DNA from: Meghimatium bilineatum
Lineage: Eukaryota; Mollusca; Gastropoda; Stylommatophora; Philomycidae
Length of the DNA stretch: 64,000 nucleotides
NCBI GenBank assembly: GCA_034231615.1
Contig: CM067306.1
Span: forward strand, 30,822,617 to 30,886,616
Direction of reading: 5' to 3'
Position 1 is the first letter of the stretch, and each line of letters opens with the position of its first letter. Position numbers and translations under genes: made by a program. The notes under the pieces are model-generated. The model was not told the DNA's origin, did no database searches, and saw only the letters and a program-made list of their open reading frames with translations. Of the stretch, positions 23,150 through 34,745 are shown piece after piece.

Positions 23150-23880
23150 ATGAAATGTTATCAATGCTAAAGTTTTTTTGGTAGAAGGGTATGTCTTATA
23201 TCTTGTAGAGCATGGCAGGATATCAGGTGGTGTTCCACTCTCTTGCTAGTATGTTGACATTGTCTGCATCGTTGTCTATTTTGAGGTCAATTCGGTTTCA
23301 CTGAGGTTTAATCAAGCAGTGTCCTGTTCATATTTTTTCTGTTCAGTGTTTGTTTTCAAGGAGGTTGATGGCATCTCCTCTAAATGTTGCAGATAGATGG
23401 TGGTAAAGTTGTCTTCCCATCTTTGCTGTTGATTTTGCATTAAACAGTACTCCACTGTGTGTTGCTGGGGCACAAAGGGAAGCAGAGAATGCCAACACTG
23501 TTAACCTTCAATGCATGTTGTAATATATGACTAGGGAGGTTTTGGAGTGGAGTTTGCTGTCACATCCCATTGCCAAGAAACCGTGCTGATATCAGATGTG
23601 TCAGGCTGAAATGCACAGATTTCGCAGATAAGCTGTAAATTTACTATGATACAGCAGCATATTCCGTTCTCTGAACTTGATCATGCTAATCTGCAGGAGT
23701 TTGAGAACAAACACAGATAGGAAGGAGAAGTCATTCTACTTTACAGTTGGTTGTGATAATATGTTATATGTAGGCTACTGTTTGTTTGACTTGTGGCATT
23801 GAGGCCCCTAGTTTTGCTAACTTGTCTACCTCTTCATTGAAATGTATATCAACATTAAAAGAAATCATGTGATCACAAAA
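23150..23880 (-). mobile_element. Jockey-like RNase H and tail remnant, with SINE inside (unit 1)
   Basis: Minus strand from 23880: NVDIHFNEEVDKLAKLGASM (RNase H end) and then the tail at 23150-23450 with a broken LARERNTT segment that matches ETVEHHMISCS in the unit 2 copy (36876-37300). A short SINE (23461-23745) splits it. It is the paralogue of the unit 2 remnant that carries the piggyBac insertion, so it shows the empty site. Confidence 0.7.
23461..23745 (+). mobile_element. Short SINE, copy 1
   Basis: Begins near gcacaaagggaagcagagaa and ends tgcaggagtttgagaacaaa followed by a short purine tail. The middle has gatatcagatgtgtcaggct. The same element of about 270 bases lies at 41470, 49985, 53120 and 55560 (plus) and 35610 (minus). 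Confidence 0.8.
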
Positions 23881-23939
23881 CTTTGTGTGGTTCCAACTAG
23901 TTCTTCTTAAAGCAAAAACTAAGACAACTAAGATTCTTC

Positions 23940-24045
23940 TCATAAATCTTCACAGATGATGCAGTCCTAGTTGCTAAAAATGAGACCATAGTGCGAGATC
24001 TGATTAACAACTTTGCAAAGAATATGGATTTCTCCGGTGACATAT
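23940..24045 (+). mobile_element. Reverse transcriptase motif C fragment (unit 1)
   Basis: The plus strand reads IFTDDAVLVAKNETIVRDLI and INNFAKNMDFS-like, around an F/Y-T-D-D box. The paralogous unit 2 fragment at 37385-37500 is LYTDDAILVAHNETVVQDLI. Present in both units, so older than the duplication. Confidence 0.7.
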
Positions 24046-24271
24046 ACTGTGGTCAAAACTTCCATGGCCATAGAACTTGTCCTTAGCTGTTCTGATGGCT
24101 GTGATTTTCTTCTTGTGATGTTATGTTGTTAGCAGTTCTGTGCAAAATTTTATTCTATTAGATTTTTCAATGTAAATTAATGTCTTCTGATCACTTGTGC
24201 AAATCTTCATTACAATTTCGTTCCAGGCAAAATAACTGATCATTTACAATATTTGTGTCCTGTATTTCTAG

Positions 24272-24442
24272 GTCCAACTTCAGCTTTTCCCAGAATACAA
24301 CAACTCTGTGGTCAGATATCGGATGTAACATATTATAGTACAAGCTCCTATATGACGATTGTCTTTCATTCTGATGGCAGCGTCAATTATAAAGGTTTCC
24401 AACTCAGGTATCAGTCAGAGCAAAAGACACAACTCAGTTCTG
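24272..24442 (+). CDS. CUB domain 1, exon c (C-terminal strands)
   Basis: The translation reads GPTSAFPRIQQLCGQISDVT, then YYSTSSYMTIVFHSDGSVNY and KGFQLRYQSEQKTQLSS. It has the fourth CUB cysteine (LCG) and the closing F-H-S-D-x-S...G-F-x-x-x-Y signature. The acceptor is tttctag at 24271. The donor is G/gtaggt at 24443, chosen because the third unit has gtaggc here and allows no alternative. The exon starts and ends in phase 1. The intron before it is about 16 kb, the longest in the gene, mostly minisatellite and retrotransposons. Confidence 0.88.
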
Positions 24443-24523
24443 GTAGGTATAAGCATGTGTGATTCAGGGATGTAAATATTTAGAAATATTTCTTCAGCTA
24501 AAATAATATTTTTGAACTATCAG

Positions 24524-24527
24524 TTAA
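24524..24527. other. Candidate TTAA insertion point of the piggyBac relic
   Basis: Downstream of exon c, units 1 and 2 align up to ttgaactatcagttaa / ttgaactataagttaa and then diverge. Unit 1 continues cctgtagcaactgatg. TTAA is the piggyBac target. The right end was not found. Confidence 0.4.
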
Positions 24528-24825
24528 CCTGTAGCAACTGATGTCGACATATTTTGACATAATTACTGTCTCGATATACTCCCAATGTCGACATGTTATA
24601 TTTAGGTTGACATCTGTGGTTACCGACAAAAAAATCGGCCATGATTATTTCCCATCATGCTTTTTGTTCATAAATGTTTACTAGAGGGACCATCCTGATT
24701 CTCCAGTGAAAACATAAGTTCGGCTGATGATTTTCTCAGGTCTCTTCACATTTGCAAATCACAATGTGCAGACCTATTTAACAAATTTTCACTATGTACA
24801 GTGCCGCTATTGTTCATTAGTTTTT

Positions 24826-25640
24826 CATGGATGCAGATTCTGATGAAGATTTTGAAGGCTTCAGTGTGGTAGGTTCTGTAGATCAAAGTATGGGGGATGA
24901 GGTAGATGTTGATAATATTAGTGATATAAATGCTGTCAGTAGTGGCGAGGAATCTATTGATGAACACGCTCCTTCTGGCTATCATCATCCTTGGCTCCAT
25001 GAGTTTGCTGAAGCTACTGGTGTGAACATGCCGAATAATGACACCTCTGAGGCTGATATATTCCATTTGTTCATTACTGATGATGTCCTGATGTCATAGT
25101 ATGACAACAGGTCTGTGAATATGATGAATACGGTCCACAGTGATCAAACCTTTATGTCAGATCCAAACATCATGTATATCATATGCTGGTCATGTTTTGT
25201 GCAGACCTGTACCTGTCACATGGGAGGTGTTGATTGTTTGGACGAGCATTTATCATATTACTTGCTTTACACAGGAGCATAAAATGGTGAAAGAAAATCT
25301 TCTTCTATCTTTGGAATGTTGCTTTGTCAATTCGCTAGGTCTGTGAAGGAGTAAGACTCCTGCTAACCGCGCCTAGGCAGAACAGTTCCGCCTGCTGTTA
25401 GTGCACAGTCTTCTTGGTGGGTTACAGCAGCTATAGGTAGACCTTCCGATAGTAGACACAAATGTTTGGTGAAGGGTGAACACTATTTATGTCTAAACAT
25501 CAGGTTAGTTGAAGGCTTTCTCTACCTGACTGCACTGTGTGTTCTGGCAGAAAGAAGAAATGCCATCAGATACAATTGATCTGTTGCATATGTCACGTAG
25601 CTTTATGCCCAGTACTATGCTTTAAAAGATACCATACCAT
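24826..25640 (+). pseudogene. piggyBac-like transposase relic, catalytic core deleted
   Basis: The first part (24827-25098) is an acidic N-terminus, MDADSDEDFEGFSVVGSVDQ, with PWLHEFAEATGVN and EADIFHLFITDDVL, typical of PGBD/piggyBac transposases. It then jumps to CHMGGVDCLDEHLSYYLLYT (about 25213-25276), matching the conserved GGVD-x-x-D of the C-terminal part, and finally a cysteine-rich end, CTVCSGRKKKCHQIQLICCI followed by CHVALCPVLCFKRYHT. The region with the catalytic aspartates is missing, and there are stops and frameshifts. Inactive. Confidence 0.82.
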
Positions 25641-25769
25641 GCTGGCCTACAAAATTGACTGTTCTCTTGAGCTGCAAGGATAAATGGCGGCTCCACAGAT
25701 CTGGATTATCATGCAACTATAAATCCTTTATCTGCGTTTGTTTTTATTATTGTCCTCACTGTCCATGTT

Positions 25770-26913
25770 CTTCTTCTTCTGCTTTCGCTCTCATATAACC
25801 ACAACGAATATATCATGTGATTTCTGCACAACGAATATACCATGTGATTTCCGCCGGGGGGCATGAAGTATGTTGTGCTGCAAGTTCCACAGGAAAACTG
25901 TTATTTGCACCTCGTTTGGCCACTCTGTGGTCTGGACGACCGAGGTCCAGCACATCCGTTTTCGTCATGCCTTTAATTCGGGTAGGCTTCCCTAGTCCGT
26001 GACAACCTGTCTATCTGTCACCGGGCACACAGTGTGTAGTGACTCTTCGCCGAGACAATTGTCGTTCACGTCTATCTCGCACGAGGTGTTCCACCGTCTA
26101 TGAACTCACCTCGTTAATTGAATGTTCTGTGCCTGTGCCTATTGGGTACTGAACCGTTTCTCATCTGCGAGCCTGGTTCCGTATGAGGAACAACTCAACA
26201 GAAGAGTTGGATCCTGGCCCATTCGCCTTCTTAGCCAAGGTGTCGTTCACTGACATCATAAACCCCTTGCTCAAGTTCGAGTCTCGCACCACGCGTTTGA
26301 GAGCAAGGCGGCGTTCTCAAGCTGAGCGACCATATCCCATTAGCGCCTGAGCCCATCGGGTACTGAACCATTTCTCTCTGCAAGTGTATTTCCAGTATAG
26401 GAAAGCTTGACATTAGAGTTAGACCAGGTCTTCTTTCTTTGTCGGACGCCCATGATTGGGTCTGGGTCTCTGCCTATAAGGAGCACAGGTAACTAGAAGC
26501 TCGTCTCAGGCTAACAGAGTTTGTAGTTCCCATTTCCTTTTCACTTTCTATTTGCAGTTGGCGCTGCCCTCTGGCATTGTTCTGCCCTTTCATTGTACTC
26601 AGTATGAAAACTATTCGTCTCTCGTCATGCATCTACCTTTTTATGTCTTTTTCATTGACCGCCTCTCAAATGTTCGGACTGGACTGACTAGCATCACTGT
26701 GTGTCGACAGTGCTGCTGAATGTGTTGGTGGTGTCAGAGATATTGTCTCCGTATTATGCAGATAAATCTTTTTTCATCTGCTACCTCAACATTCTTGGAC
26801 ATGATGAGCCGCTGTATTTCTATTTCCAGGGTGCACAGCGAGGAGGTACATTTGGGATCTTGGTTATCTGCTAACCCTGGGTCCATCGAGAGCTTTGCGT
26901 TCCCTTTGCACCC
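25770..26913 (-). mobile_element. Composite retroposon, copy B
   Basis: Flanked by an exact duplication ctgtccatgtt at 25759-25769 and 26914-26924. Same 5' end as copy A (gcaaagggaacgc on its strand), but its tail is (gaa)n rather than (caaa)n. Two internal modules are clear (near 26130 and 26344), against three in copy A. Near its 3' end it carries a local duplication of a block with aacgaatataycatgtgatt. Confidence 0.9.
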
Positions 26914-26924
26914 CTGTCCATGTT

Positions 26925-27430
26925 AGTTTCCACAACATAACACTGACACACAAAAAAAACAAACCACAACATTCAGCATCCATTTTTCTTTATTATCTCC
27001 AAATTTGAAAACAATAACTCATGAAATAAAAAAGTTGTGCACATTTAGCTAACACATGCATAACAGAAATTCTTCTTCGTTTGTACATGTTACTCCTTCA
27101 CAGTGAAACATCAAATTGAAAAACAACTACCGCTATATCCAACATCCATTCATCCTTATTGTCTTACAATTTTTAAAAAAATATCAAAGCTATGCACATT
27201 TTGCTATCACATGCTATAATGTCCATGTTACTCCTCCACAACAGAACAGTGACACAAATAAATCAACTCCCTTTATTCAACTCCCTGAACACAGCATTCA
27301 AGCTAAAGATATATCATATGTAAATTGTTCCAATGGCATGCAAAAAGGTTAAGCTTTAACAAGCTGTATTAAAATTGTGTTATTTTCCTCTGCTGCTTCT
27401 TCTTCTGCATTCATTTACAAACTCCTGCAA
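26925..27430. other. Intron with a diverged internal duplication
   Basis: Two related stretches, near 26930-27110 and 27115-27290, share strings such as acatccattcatccttattg / gcatccatttttctttatta and catgttactcctycaca. Copy B of the composite retroposon appears inserted in the first. No exon seen. Confidence 0.5.
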
Positions 27431-27710
27431 ATCAGGAGTTGTCTCTTTCTGTCTATGTTGCCTTCAATCTTGCCTGTTGTGACTATGTTCTCAAAACCTC
27501 CCTGTCTTATGAAGTGGCCAAAAATGAAGTTTGTCTTTTTTTTATATTATTGATTAAGGTCAGTTTCGCATTTGACTCTTTCAACACCTCCACATTAGTT
27601 TTTCTGGCAGTCCATTGTTCTCAGCATTGTTCTATAGAACCACTTCTGTATTGCCTCTAATTTCCCACTTTCCAGTTTGTTTATTGTCCAAGACTCGCAA
27701 TGAATGTTAC
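27430..27710 (-). mobile_element. LINE C-terminal fragment (FFGHFMR type)
   Basis: Close relative of 7210-7580. The minus strand has KTNVEVLKESNAKLTLINN-like, then NFIFGHFIRQGGFENIVTTG in broken frames, ending in an RQKE-like segment. Truncated at both ends. Confidence 0.7.
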
Positions 27711-28470
27711 TAAATGTAATTATGAAAGTTTTGTTGGTCTCTGTATGATATATGAGAAAATGGCGAAAATGACAAATGCACACACAAGAAACCACAAACA
27801 TAAATGAATCAGTTGTTCTTGTTTGATTGCAGGATATAAAGAAATGAAGCTAAATTTTTAGGTCTATTCTATTTCTATTTTCATTTCACTACAAAACTAA
27901 CATATTCATAATATTGTCTGTCACAACAAATGAAACATATCGCTCTCACTAACATTATCAGCTAGACCTAATATATAAATATATATTAAATATATACTAG
28001 GCCCTATATATAAATATTGCTAAAAAAATGGCTGCCATTTTGAATGCTTTTGTCAAATTTTAGCTGTGGTGAAAACATAGTCATTAAATATCTAAACCAC
28101 GACCTTTTGATTTGAAAACCAATGGACGATTAAGTTAATTATGTCTACTTTTGATTTCTGTGTTATCTGGATAAGTGATGTTAGTTTACAATCATGATTT
28201 CCTGTTTTGGAGAGGTGCGTAGCAACAAGCAATGTACAAAGCAGACAGCAATTCAAAATACATTAAGTTTGTTACCAGTTTGCACTCACAGCATGCTAAA
28301 TGTTAAAGCATTGTACACCCACTAGAATTGGAATCTTCTGGGTATGAAATGAAGATCTGAAGAAATTTCCCCATTGCACAAAAGATTAGAAGATTAATAT
28401 TGCTCATGTTTTTCATGAATGGAAACTAACAAATAATCCACCATAGACTGCTGGACACCTATATCCTCAA
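27711..28470. other. Intron between CUB 1 and CUB 2 units
   Basis: AT-rich, with a tata-rich stretch at 27965-28020. From about 28090 it aligns to 330 onward, marking the start of unit 2. No exon seen. Confidence 0.5.
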
Positions 28471-28479
28471 AGGATCTCA

Positions 28480-28650
28480 TATATGGGCAAATGTCCATGT
28501 AGATCCAGGATCCAAACTCCTGAACTTATCAGGACTGCCCAACATAAAATGAGCAAAGATGGCGTATCTGATCAGAGGATACAGATTTGAGGCAAAAGCT
28601 ATAGGGTAGCCACTCTGACCTGGACAAGACTTGACTTCATCCAAGCAGCA
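28480..28650 (+). mobile_element. Jockey-like tail remnant (unit 2 copy)
   Basis: Paralogue of 700-870 and 42300-42460. Plus-strand fragments correspond to the tail seen at 60.5-60.7 kb. Heavily mutated. Confidence 0.6.
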
Positions 28651-28689
28651 GGATCGGCTAACTTGAATGAATGAATTAAGTTTCATGCT

Positions 28690-28950
28690 GAGTGATGTAT
28701 ATGATATGTTTCTCCACAACTCTCTGTCTCTTGTGTTAATAAGTTCAGATGATGACACTATCTCATGCCACAGTGGCAATCCATCCAGCAACTTCTCTAT
28801 CTTCCTCTTTCTCTTCTCCCCTTGGTTACTAAATGTTCAAGTTTTGCTTCTCTCATCCTCATTTCCTTAAAAATCTTGACTGTTTGTAATTTTTGCTATA
28901 ATTTGTCTCTTTATCCAGCATTTTTGAGGACTTCTATATTAGTTTTATAG
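28690..28950 (-). mobile_element. LINE reverse transcriptase C-terminal remnant (unit 2)
   Basis: Paralogue of 960-1215. The minus strand includes LDGLPLWHEIVSSSELINTR and DRELWRNISYTSLSMKL, a LINE tail pattern. Confidence 0.65.
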
Positions 28951-28968
28951 AAAAAAATTATAAGGCGC

Positions 28969-29328
28969 CAATAATAGTACTTATGTAGAACACATGTTTT
29001 TGATGTTTCACTTGAACACATCAGACAGATTATCACTAAGATTAAGGGGTTATGTGGTGTAAACATGAAAACATACAAATTATACACAACATTTTCAATG
29101 TTTCAAACTGTTAGGTCTTTCTTAAAAATGTATAAAACAAATAGTGAAAAACAATGAAAGTAAAAACAATATTACCCACCACAGAGGCACTAGATACATT
29201 ATACACTATCGTAATTTGTATGTTTTCATGTTTACACCTCATAACTCCTTAGTCTTAGTGATGTCCATCCGTCTGTTGTGTTCAAGTGAAACATCAAAAA
29301 CCTGTGTTCTACGTAAGTACTATTGTTG
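28969..29328. mobile_element. Foldback element with inverted repeats of about 115 bases
   Basis: The left arm starts caataatagtacttatgtag and runs through gatgtttcacttgaacacat to aacatgaaaacatacaaatt. The right arm is its reverse complement (caacaatagtacttacgtag and so on), with few mismatches. The middle is AT-rich with no coding frame. The paralogous position in unit 1 (after ataaggcagctaatgg, about 1230) lacks it. No clear target duplication seen. Confidence 0.82.
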
Positions 29329-29496
29329 TTCCGTTTCACCGCAGTATTGTCTGTGGCCCAACACATCCGTCTTCATCAGGAATCACTTGGTTTGACATAA
29401 TACATTCTTGACCACCAGGTTTGACATCAATGCATTCAGCAGACACATTTGCATGTAGTACTTTGTAAAATATTAATAAGTTTTTCTGTGTTTCAG

Positions 29497-29578
29497 ATGT
29501 GCCTTATGACTCCACTATAATAGCCACTTCAAATGCTATGTACTTGAATTCACCAAACTATCCCAGCAACTACCCAAA
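29497..29578 (+). CDS. CUB domain 2, exon a
   Basis: Reads (D)VPYDSTIIATSNAMYL, then NSPNYPSNYP, matching CUB 1 exon a in length (82 bases), phase and splice sites (tttcag acceptor, gtaaga donor). The first CUB cysteine is again missing. Flanking intron sequence, including the block just before the acceptor, is shared with the exon a regions at 3.4 kb and 43.3 kb. Confidence 0.8.
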
Positions 29579-32370
29579 GTAAGAACAATACATTACTATA
29601 ATTCAGGGTTGCCAAATATTTGGAACTAATTGTGGTCAAATTTTGGGTTAAAAATGGCAAAGAAATGGCCAAACTTCAAAATTTTGTGCAAATACTCATC
29701 ATCATTGTCTCGTCTCCGCAACAATGGTTGACTGCAATAAACATCCAACATTCTCTGACTTTTGCCTGAAATTTTCTTAAAGTAGATTCTTTGATATTCT
29801 GCCATCTTCCATCCTCTTAACTCATTCAGTATGTAAATACAATATATCATGGCAGAGATACCCCACTTTCTGGACTTATCCACAATGTATAGGTCTTGCA
29901 AATAAGCATTTAAATTTTCTTTGTTTGGATCATAAATGAATTAGTATTAACTTATTTAATTGTTTAAACTTTAGAAATATGACTAATGAAAGGAAACACT
30001 CGTGTTACTGTGTGATTAGACGTGTCACATATTTATTTCAAATTAAAATTTGAGCAAAGTAGGTTCAGCTTTCCTGAAATTAGAAAAATCTCTTCATGTT
30101 CTACTAACAAGAGAGCTCAAACATTTAGGAAACATCTGGTTTTATTATTCTTTGAGTTTGATAATTGGAGATGTTATTTCAAGCGATGTGTTTTGACAGT
30201 GGAGATTACCGACTTGTTGAAAATCATAAAAGAAATAGACTTAGAGATAAGAGCTAAAAAATTCTAAAAAATGTGCGTGAACCAAAGAGCACAAATATTG
30301 ACTGTGTGAAATATATGCAAGTTCATTTCACATCTTCCTAATTGACAGTATATAAATGGACCCTTGATCTCGTATTGTTCCGAAAGCATATAAAACACAT
30401 AGATGTCACTTATCATGTCAGATCCATTTTTCTCTAGGTCAAGATCTATTGTGTGTAGTCCACAAGGTCAATATATTCAACTTATATTTATCTGATGTCA
30501 TTTCATAGCAAAACTAATGTGTCACTCATATCTACTTTTAAAACAAATGTGATTCTCAATTCCTCATCACAATCCATAATGTTTTTACTGACAATGGCTT
30601 GCATTATAACCAGCATTAATCTAATCGCACCGATCGGGACAGATGACTAGAAATTTAAAATTACAACTGCGACATTCTTCTCTGTTTTAAACATAATTCA
30701 GGAAAAGACAGTATAATAGAATTGCTTGCTAGGATTCATTGATTTCAGTCACGTGAACCTTAACACTTTGCTGACCAACAATCCAGAGCATACTTATCTG
30801 CTGTTACTGAGGGTGTATGCAAAATTTTATACATTGGCATCACCCTGTTTTTAAAAATCTGTGTAAAATCTGTCTACCGCGAGAGAACCTTGAAACTTTC
30901 TATGTGTCATAATGACTGTTTGCACTTTCTGAATGAATTTGAAAGCCACAGTTATTTCTAGTCAATAATACTGCTTATCATAATGCTAGGTCTAGAGTTG
31001 CATTAATTTCTATATATCATACAATATTACCTTTGAAAACTATGATATTTCATAATGAAAAATAATCAACTATGTCTAAATCTGCATTTCACACATGCCA
31101 CCATTTTTAAACATAATACTTTCCCGGACAAGCTATTTTTAGTAACTGTTTCACAATGGATATTGCTGTTTTTCTTATGTATCATAGTGATTTCAACAAT
31201 CGTCAAAATTGGTCACCAAGGTTCTATAACGGAAATTGGACGATCATCAAAATTGGACAGATTTGTAAATTGGACAGTAAAGTGTTAATCATCATATAGT
31301 TCCTCATTGCTAAATGGGTGCATTGCAATGGGAAACACAAGACCCACCTTTACAGATAGAAAACCGTTGACGACTCAATTCTCCAGGGGCGTGCTAAAGG
31401 ATAAGGAAAGGAACATAAAAATTTGAATTTATAATGTCCCATTTAAATAGAATGTCGGTGACATTAAATTAACTTAGTAATTAAAATAACTCAGTTATTT
31501 GTATTAGCCTTCACCACGCTGTCTGCAACTGTAAGTCGCAGGCGTGTCTACCGGTTAACCCCTTTCACAGACACTATGCCTGTTGCTATGATCATATTTG
31601 GAAAGGTTCAAATCACATGACAATCATTATTCATGTGCAGGAATGTACGAAATTGAGGGTAAGAATATGTTGCTTCCTTCTTGTTGACCTAGTTGTGAAG
31701 TAAACTGAGAAACAGTCATTCTAGGATTATTCTTCTGTTCTAATCGCAACCATTCTCCAATTACGAACACATGACAATCATCAAGAAATCTTTCAAGAAA
31801 TTTTCATGGATTCTCGAATTATGAAGAATTATTGGAATTACATTTGTTTTTAAATAAAATAATATTAGCACGTTAGTTTCAGAGAATAGAACCAGATATT
31901 TCACTGCATTTTTTAATGACATTGGATATAATTTTGTTGTGTTTCAACTTCAACATTTCTAGACCTAGTCTTGAATGAACTGACAAGGCAAGTGATATAT
32001 ACATTTTATTTGTTTTAAGCAGTTTTTCAGGGTGCAGAAGATATCATGAGTGTATTAGTTTAGTTATAAAATAACATTATAAAAATACAATAGGCCTATT
32101 AGTAGAAGTATTTTATTAGGGGTGCCACACATTTGAAAAGTATGTCCATTTTGTGTGTTGGCAAATATCCCTAGTCCTGGTCATGTACAGGCCGATGAAG
32201 TTGGTGACATATACACATTTTATTTATTTTCACAGGCGATATTATGTTAGTTTGGTTATGAGATAACATGAATACAATATGTTTTTGTATTTAGAAGAGA
32301 TTTACCAGCAATGCCATACTTTGGAAAAGTATAGGTGAATCATTAATTTTTTTATTTTTGTTCTGTCTTC
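29579..32370. other. First part of CUB 2 a-b intron
   Basis: AT-rich intron. The stretch at 30400-30560 aligns with the 69-base repeat region of unit 1 in a single copy. No element or exon recognised otherwise. Confidence 0.5.
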
Positions 32371-32374
32371 ACCA

Positions 32375-32510
32375 GGTTCTTGCATGTCACATAAAATACA
32401 TACACCAGGTCCGTGCATGTCACATAACATACATACACCATGTTCTTACATGTCACATAACATACATACACCATGTTCTTAAATGTCACATAACATACAT
32501 ACACCAGCAA
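32375..32510 (+). repeat. Short tandem repeat, about 33 bp, four copies
   Basis: The unit reads like accatgttcttacatgtcac plus ataacatacatac, with four slightly diverged copies. Confidence 0.85.
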
Positions 32511-32714
32511 CTCTCACATCCTTAGATTCAGTATTAAATTCTCTATCTACATGTAAAACAATTATTTAATTAAATACCTCTAAAATTAAAAAAAGGGTAT
32601 AACATGTTTCAATTACCTACCATAAAAACCACACATTTTCAAAAAATAATTCAGTGGCAGGGGAGATATTGCATTATTTATTTCAGCATTTATTTCAGTT
32701 TAAAATAATTCAGT

Positions 32715-33045
32715 GATTTGCATTAAAATTTCCTATTTACAGAGACTTTTACTTAGAATTTCTCATTTACATGCAATGACACATTAAAATTTCCTGTTTA
32801 CTAACAATGCGGATAACATTAAAATGTTTCACTTACAGACATAATGACTCATTAACATTTCACATTTGCAAGCAGAAAATGGCATTAGTATTTCTCATTT
32901 ACCAAACATTGTGTGAACCAAACAAAACCAGACAATAAAATGTTCCGTTTACAAACAGTGGTTGATGTTAGGGTTTCCTGTTTATAAATCCAGTAACAAA
33001 CATTAACATTTCATATTTGAAAACAGATGTTAAAATATCTTAAAA
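32715..33045 (+). repeat. Degenerate attaaaatttcc...tttaca repeat (unit 2)
   Basis: The paralogous block to 6690-7790, without the LINE fragments of unit 1. Confidence 0.6.
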
Positions 33046-33960
33046 GTAAACACAAAAGTAAAACTGTCTACAAAGCGGTAAATGAAAAGTAAACAAACAA
33101 ATTTTCAGTGGTACAATATCAGTTTTACAAATAGGATAAATGTACATTTTCAACATTTCGACCATTAGGCTGTTGTCAAGATAAGGACAGATACACAGAC
33201 TTAAATTATGTCAACTAAAAACTACATTGGAAGAAAGTATATAGGCATCTATATTGTCATAGGAGAAATAGATGGAGGTAAAGTAGATTAAAGCATGAAT
33301 ATAAGCTACATGATGAGATAAGTATAAATGTAAATGTAGAGACAGGAATGACAGTAAGATTAACAAGTCAAAGTTATAACAAAATTAAAATGTAAAAATA
33401 ACTTTCCTGATTTAATAAGTCCAATAAGTGCATCCATTGCCATCATCCTAATGGAAAACCTTGTAAAAATTATGGAAACTCTTTGTGTTTTCAGACTCTC
33501 CCAGACATAAGAGCCATTCTTATGGGTTTCTGGAATCCTTACAAGTTTTCTAATCTCAATTCATAAATTCCCACTGGTATTCATCTCCTCTCGTCAACAT
33601 TATCAATTCCATATGATCTAATGTATCGTACAAGAACTTACATCACAGGAACTACTTTTGTCAACTAATTTGCAAGAACTACTTTTGTCAACTATACAAA
33701 TGTTGGATCATCCTTCTGAAGTGACACATATGAATTTCCTGTGATTTTCATTGTTGTGCATTGGTTTCCTGTGTTGATAGCTAATTAAATTTACTAGGAA
33801 AGTCAATTAATGACATTAGAAAGATGATTTGTAATTTAGCCCACATCCCTTATATAAAAATTATAATTGGCCTATTACAGTTCACTTAAAACATAAAACT
33901 TAAATTTAATTTAAATAAGTAAGCTATATATAGTTAGAAAGTCACATTTCTACTTACCGC
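33046..33960. other. AT-rich intron
   Basis: Contains a local repeat (ggaactacttttgtcaac / agaactacttttgtcaacta near 33650-33695). No exon or known element recognised. Confidence 0.5.
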
Positions 33961-33969
33961 ACATTTACT

Positions 33970-34255
33970 TACCTTTGAAAGAGTCAAATTCGAAACGGAC
34001 CTTAATCAAAAATATAAGAAAAAGACAATCTTCATTTTTTTGGCCACATTATGAGACAAGGAGGTATGGAGAACATAGTCACAACAGGCAAGATTGAAGG
34101 CAACAGAGGCAGAGAGCGACAATGTGAGAAAATATTGGTCAGCTTGACAACCTGGCACGGCAGAGACACATAATGATTTTGATACATAATACTAGAGATA
34201 GAGAGCTGTGGAGAGCCATGATCTCCTATGCCAGCCAATTGACACCAGATGATGA
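33970..34255 (+). mobile_element. LINE C-terminal fragment (FFGHFMR type)
   Basis: The plus strand matches the minus-strand piece at 7210: ERVKFETDLNQKYKKK, then IMRQGGMENIVTTGKIEGNR and RDRELWRAM in broken frames. It lies 285 bases upstream of exon b. It is on the opposite strand to its unit 1 relative, so it is an independent insertion. Confidence 0.75.
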
Positions 34256-34539
34256 TGATGGCTTACAGCACTTGGTTGTTAAAGTTTTTAGGCCTAATGA
34301 GATTCAAAATATCAGCTTGCACATTAAGGCGTGATCTCTTTCATTGATGATGTATTAGAATGAAATGTGCAGAAATACCGAAGTAATGACACATGCTGCA
34401 TTTGTCAATGAAAAAAGGTGTGAAACTGATATTGAACCATTTTTGTTTTATTTTACTAAAATATCTAAGAAATTCTTACGCAGATTTAATGTGTGTAAGT
34501 AATTACAAGTCTTTAAAGTAGGTTAACATATCTTCCCAG

Positions 34540-34670
34540 CTTGGCTGACTGGCTAGGGCACATCAGTGCTGGCTCTGACACAAGGGTGGTGCAGATGGAG
34601 TTCATTTATTTCTACTTGGAGGGAACTTATGGTAGTTCATGCACAACTGATTATGTTACATTTTATGATG
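34540..34670 (+). CDS. CUB domain 2, exon b
   Basis: Reads (N)LADWLGHISAGSDTRVV, then QMEFIYFYLEGTYGSSC and TTDYVTFYDG. The length is 131 bases, six fewer than the CUB 1 equivalent because the loop before the cysteine is two residues shorter. The acceptor tcttcccag and donor gtatgt are shared with CUB 1. The second CUB cysteine is missing; the third is present. The exon is followed by three copies of a 21-base repeat and a single gtaacagt, in place of the minisatellite seen in unit 1. Confidence 0.87.
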
Positions 34671-34679
34671 GTATGTTGA

Positions 34680-34745
34680 ACGTGTATTAATGCTAGACTT
34701 TGCTGTATTAATGCTAGACTTTGCTGTATTAATGCTAGACTTTGC
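34680..34745 (+). repeat. 21-bp tandem repeat, three copies
   Basis: gtattaatgctagactttgc plus t is repeated three times directly after CUB 2 exon b, where unit 1 has a single copy. Confidence 0.9.

Larger units (their letters stand above)
300..28000 (+). repeat. Paralogous CUB unit 1
   Basis: Three intron-exon blocks each carry one CUB domain. Unit 1 matches unit 2 from at least position 360 (aagttaattatgtctac-like, against 28135) through the old LINE pieces at 0.7 and 1.0 kb, exon a, the 69-base repeat region, exon b, the flanks of the minisatellite, the retro tail at 23.1-23.9 kb and exon c. It was swollen by later insertions to about twice the length of unit 2. Boundaries are approximate. 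Confidence 0.8.

Noticed and set aside
24443..24450. Alternative donor GTATAA after GGTAG at the end of exon c
   Set aside because: The third unit has GTAGGCGTTG, which has no GT at that place. The shared GTAGGY donor keeps phase 1 in all three units.
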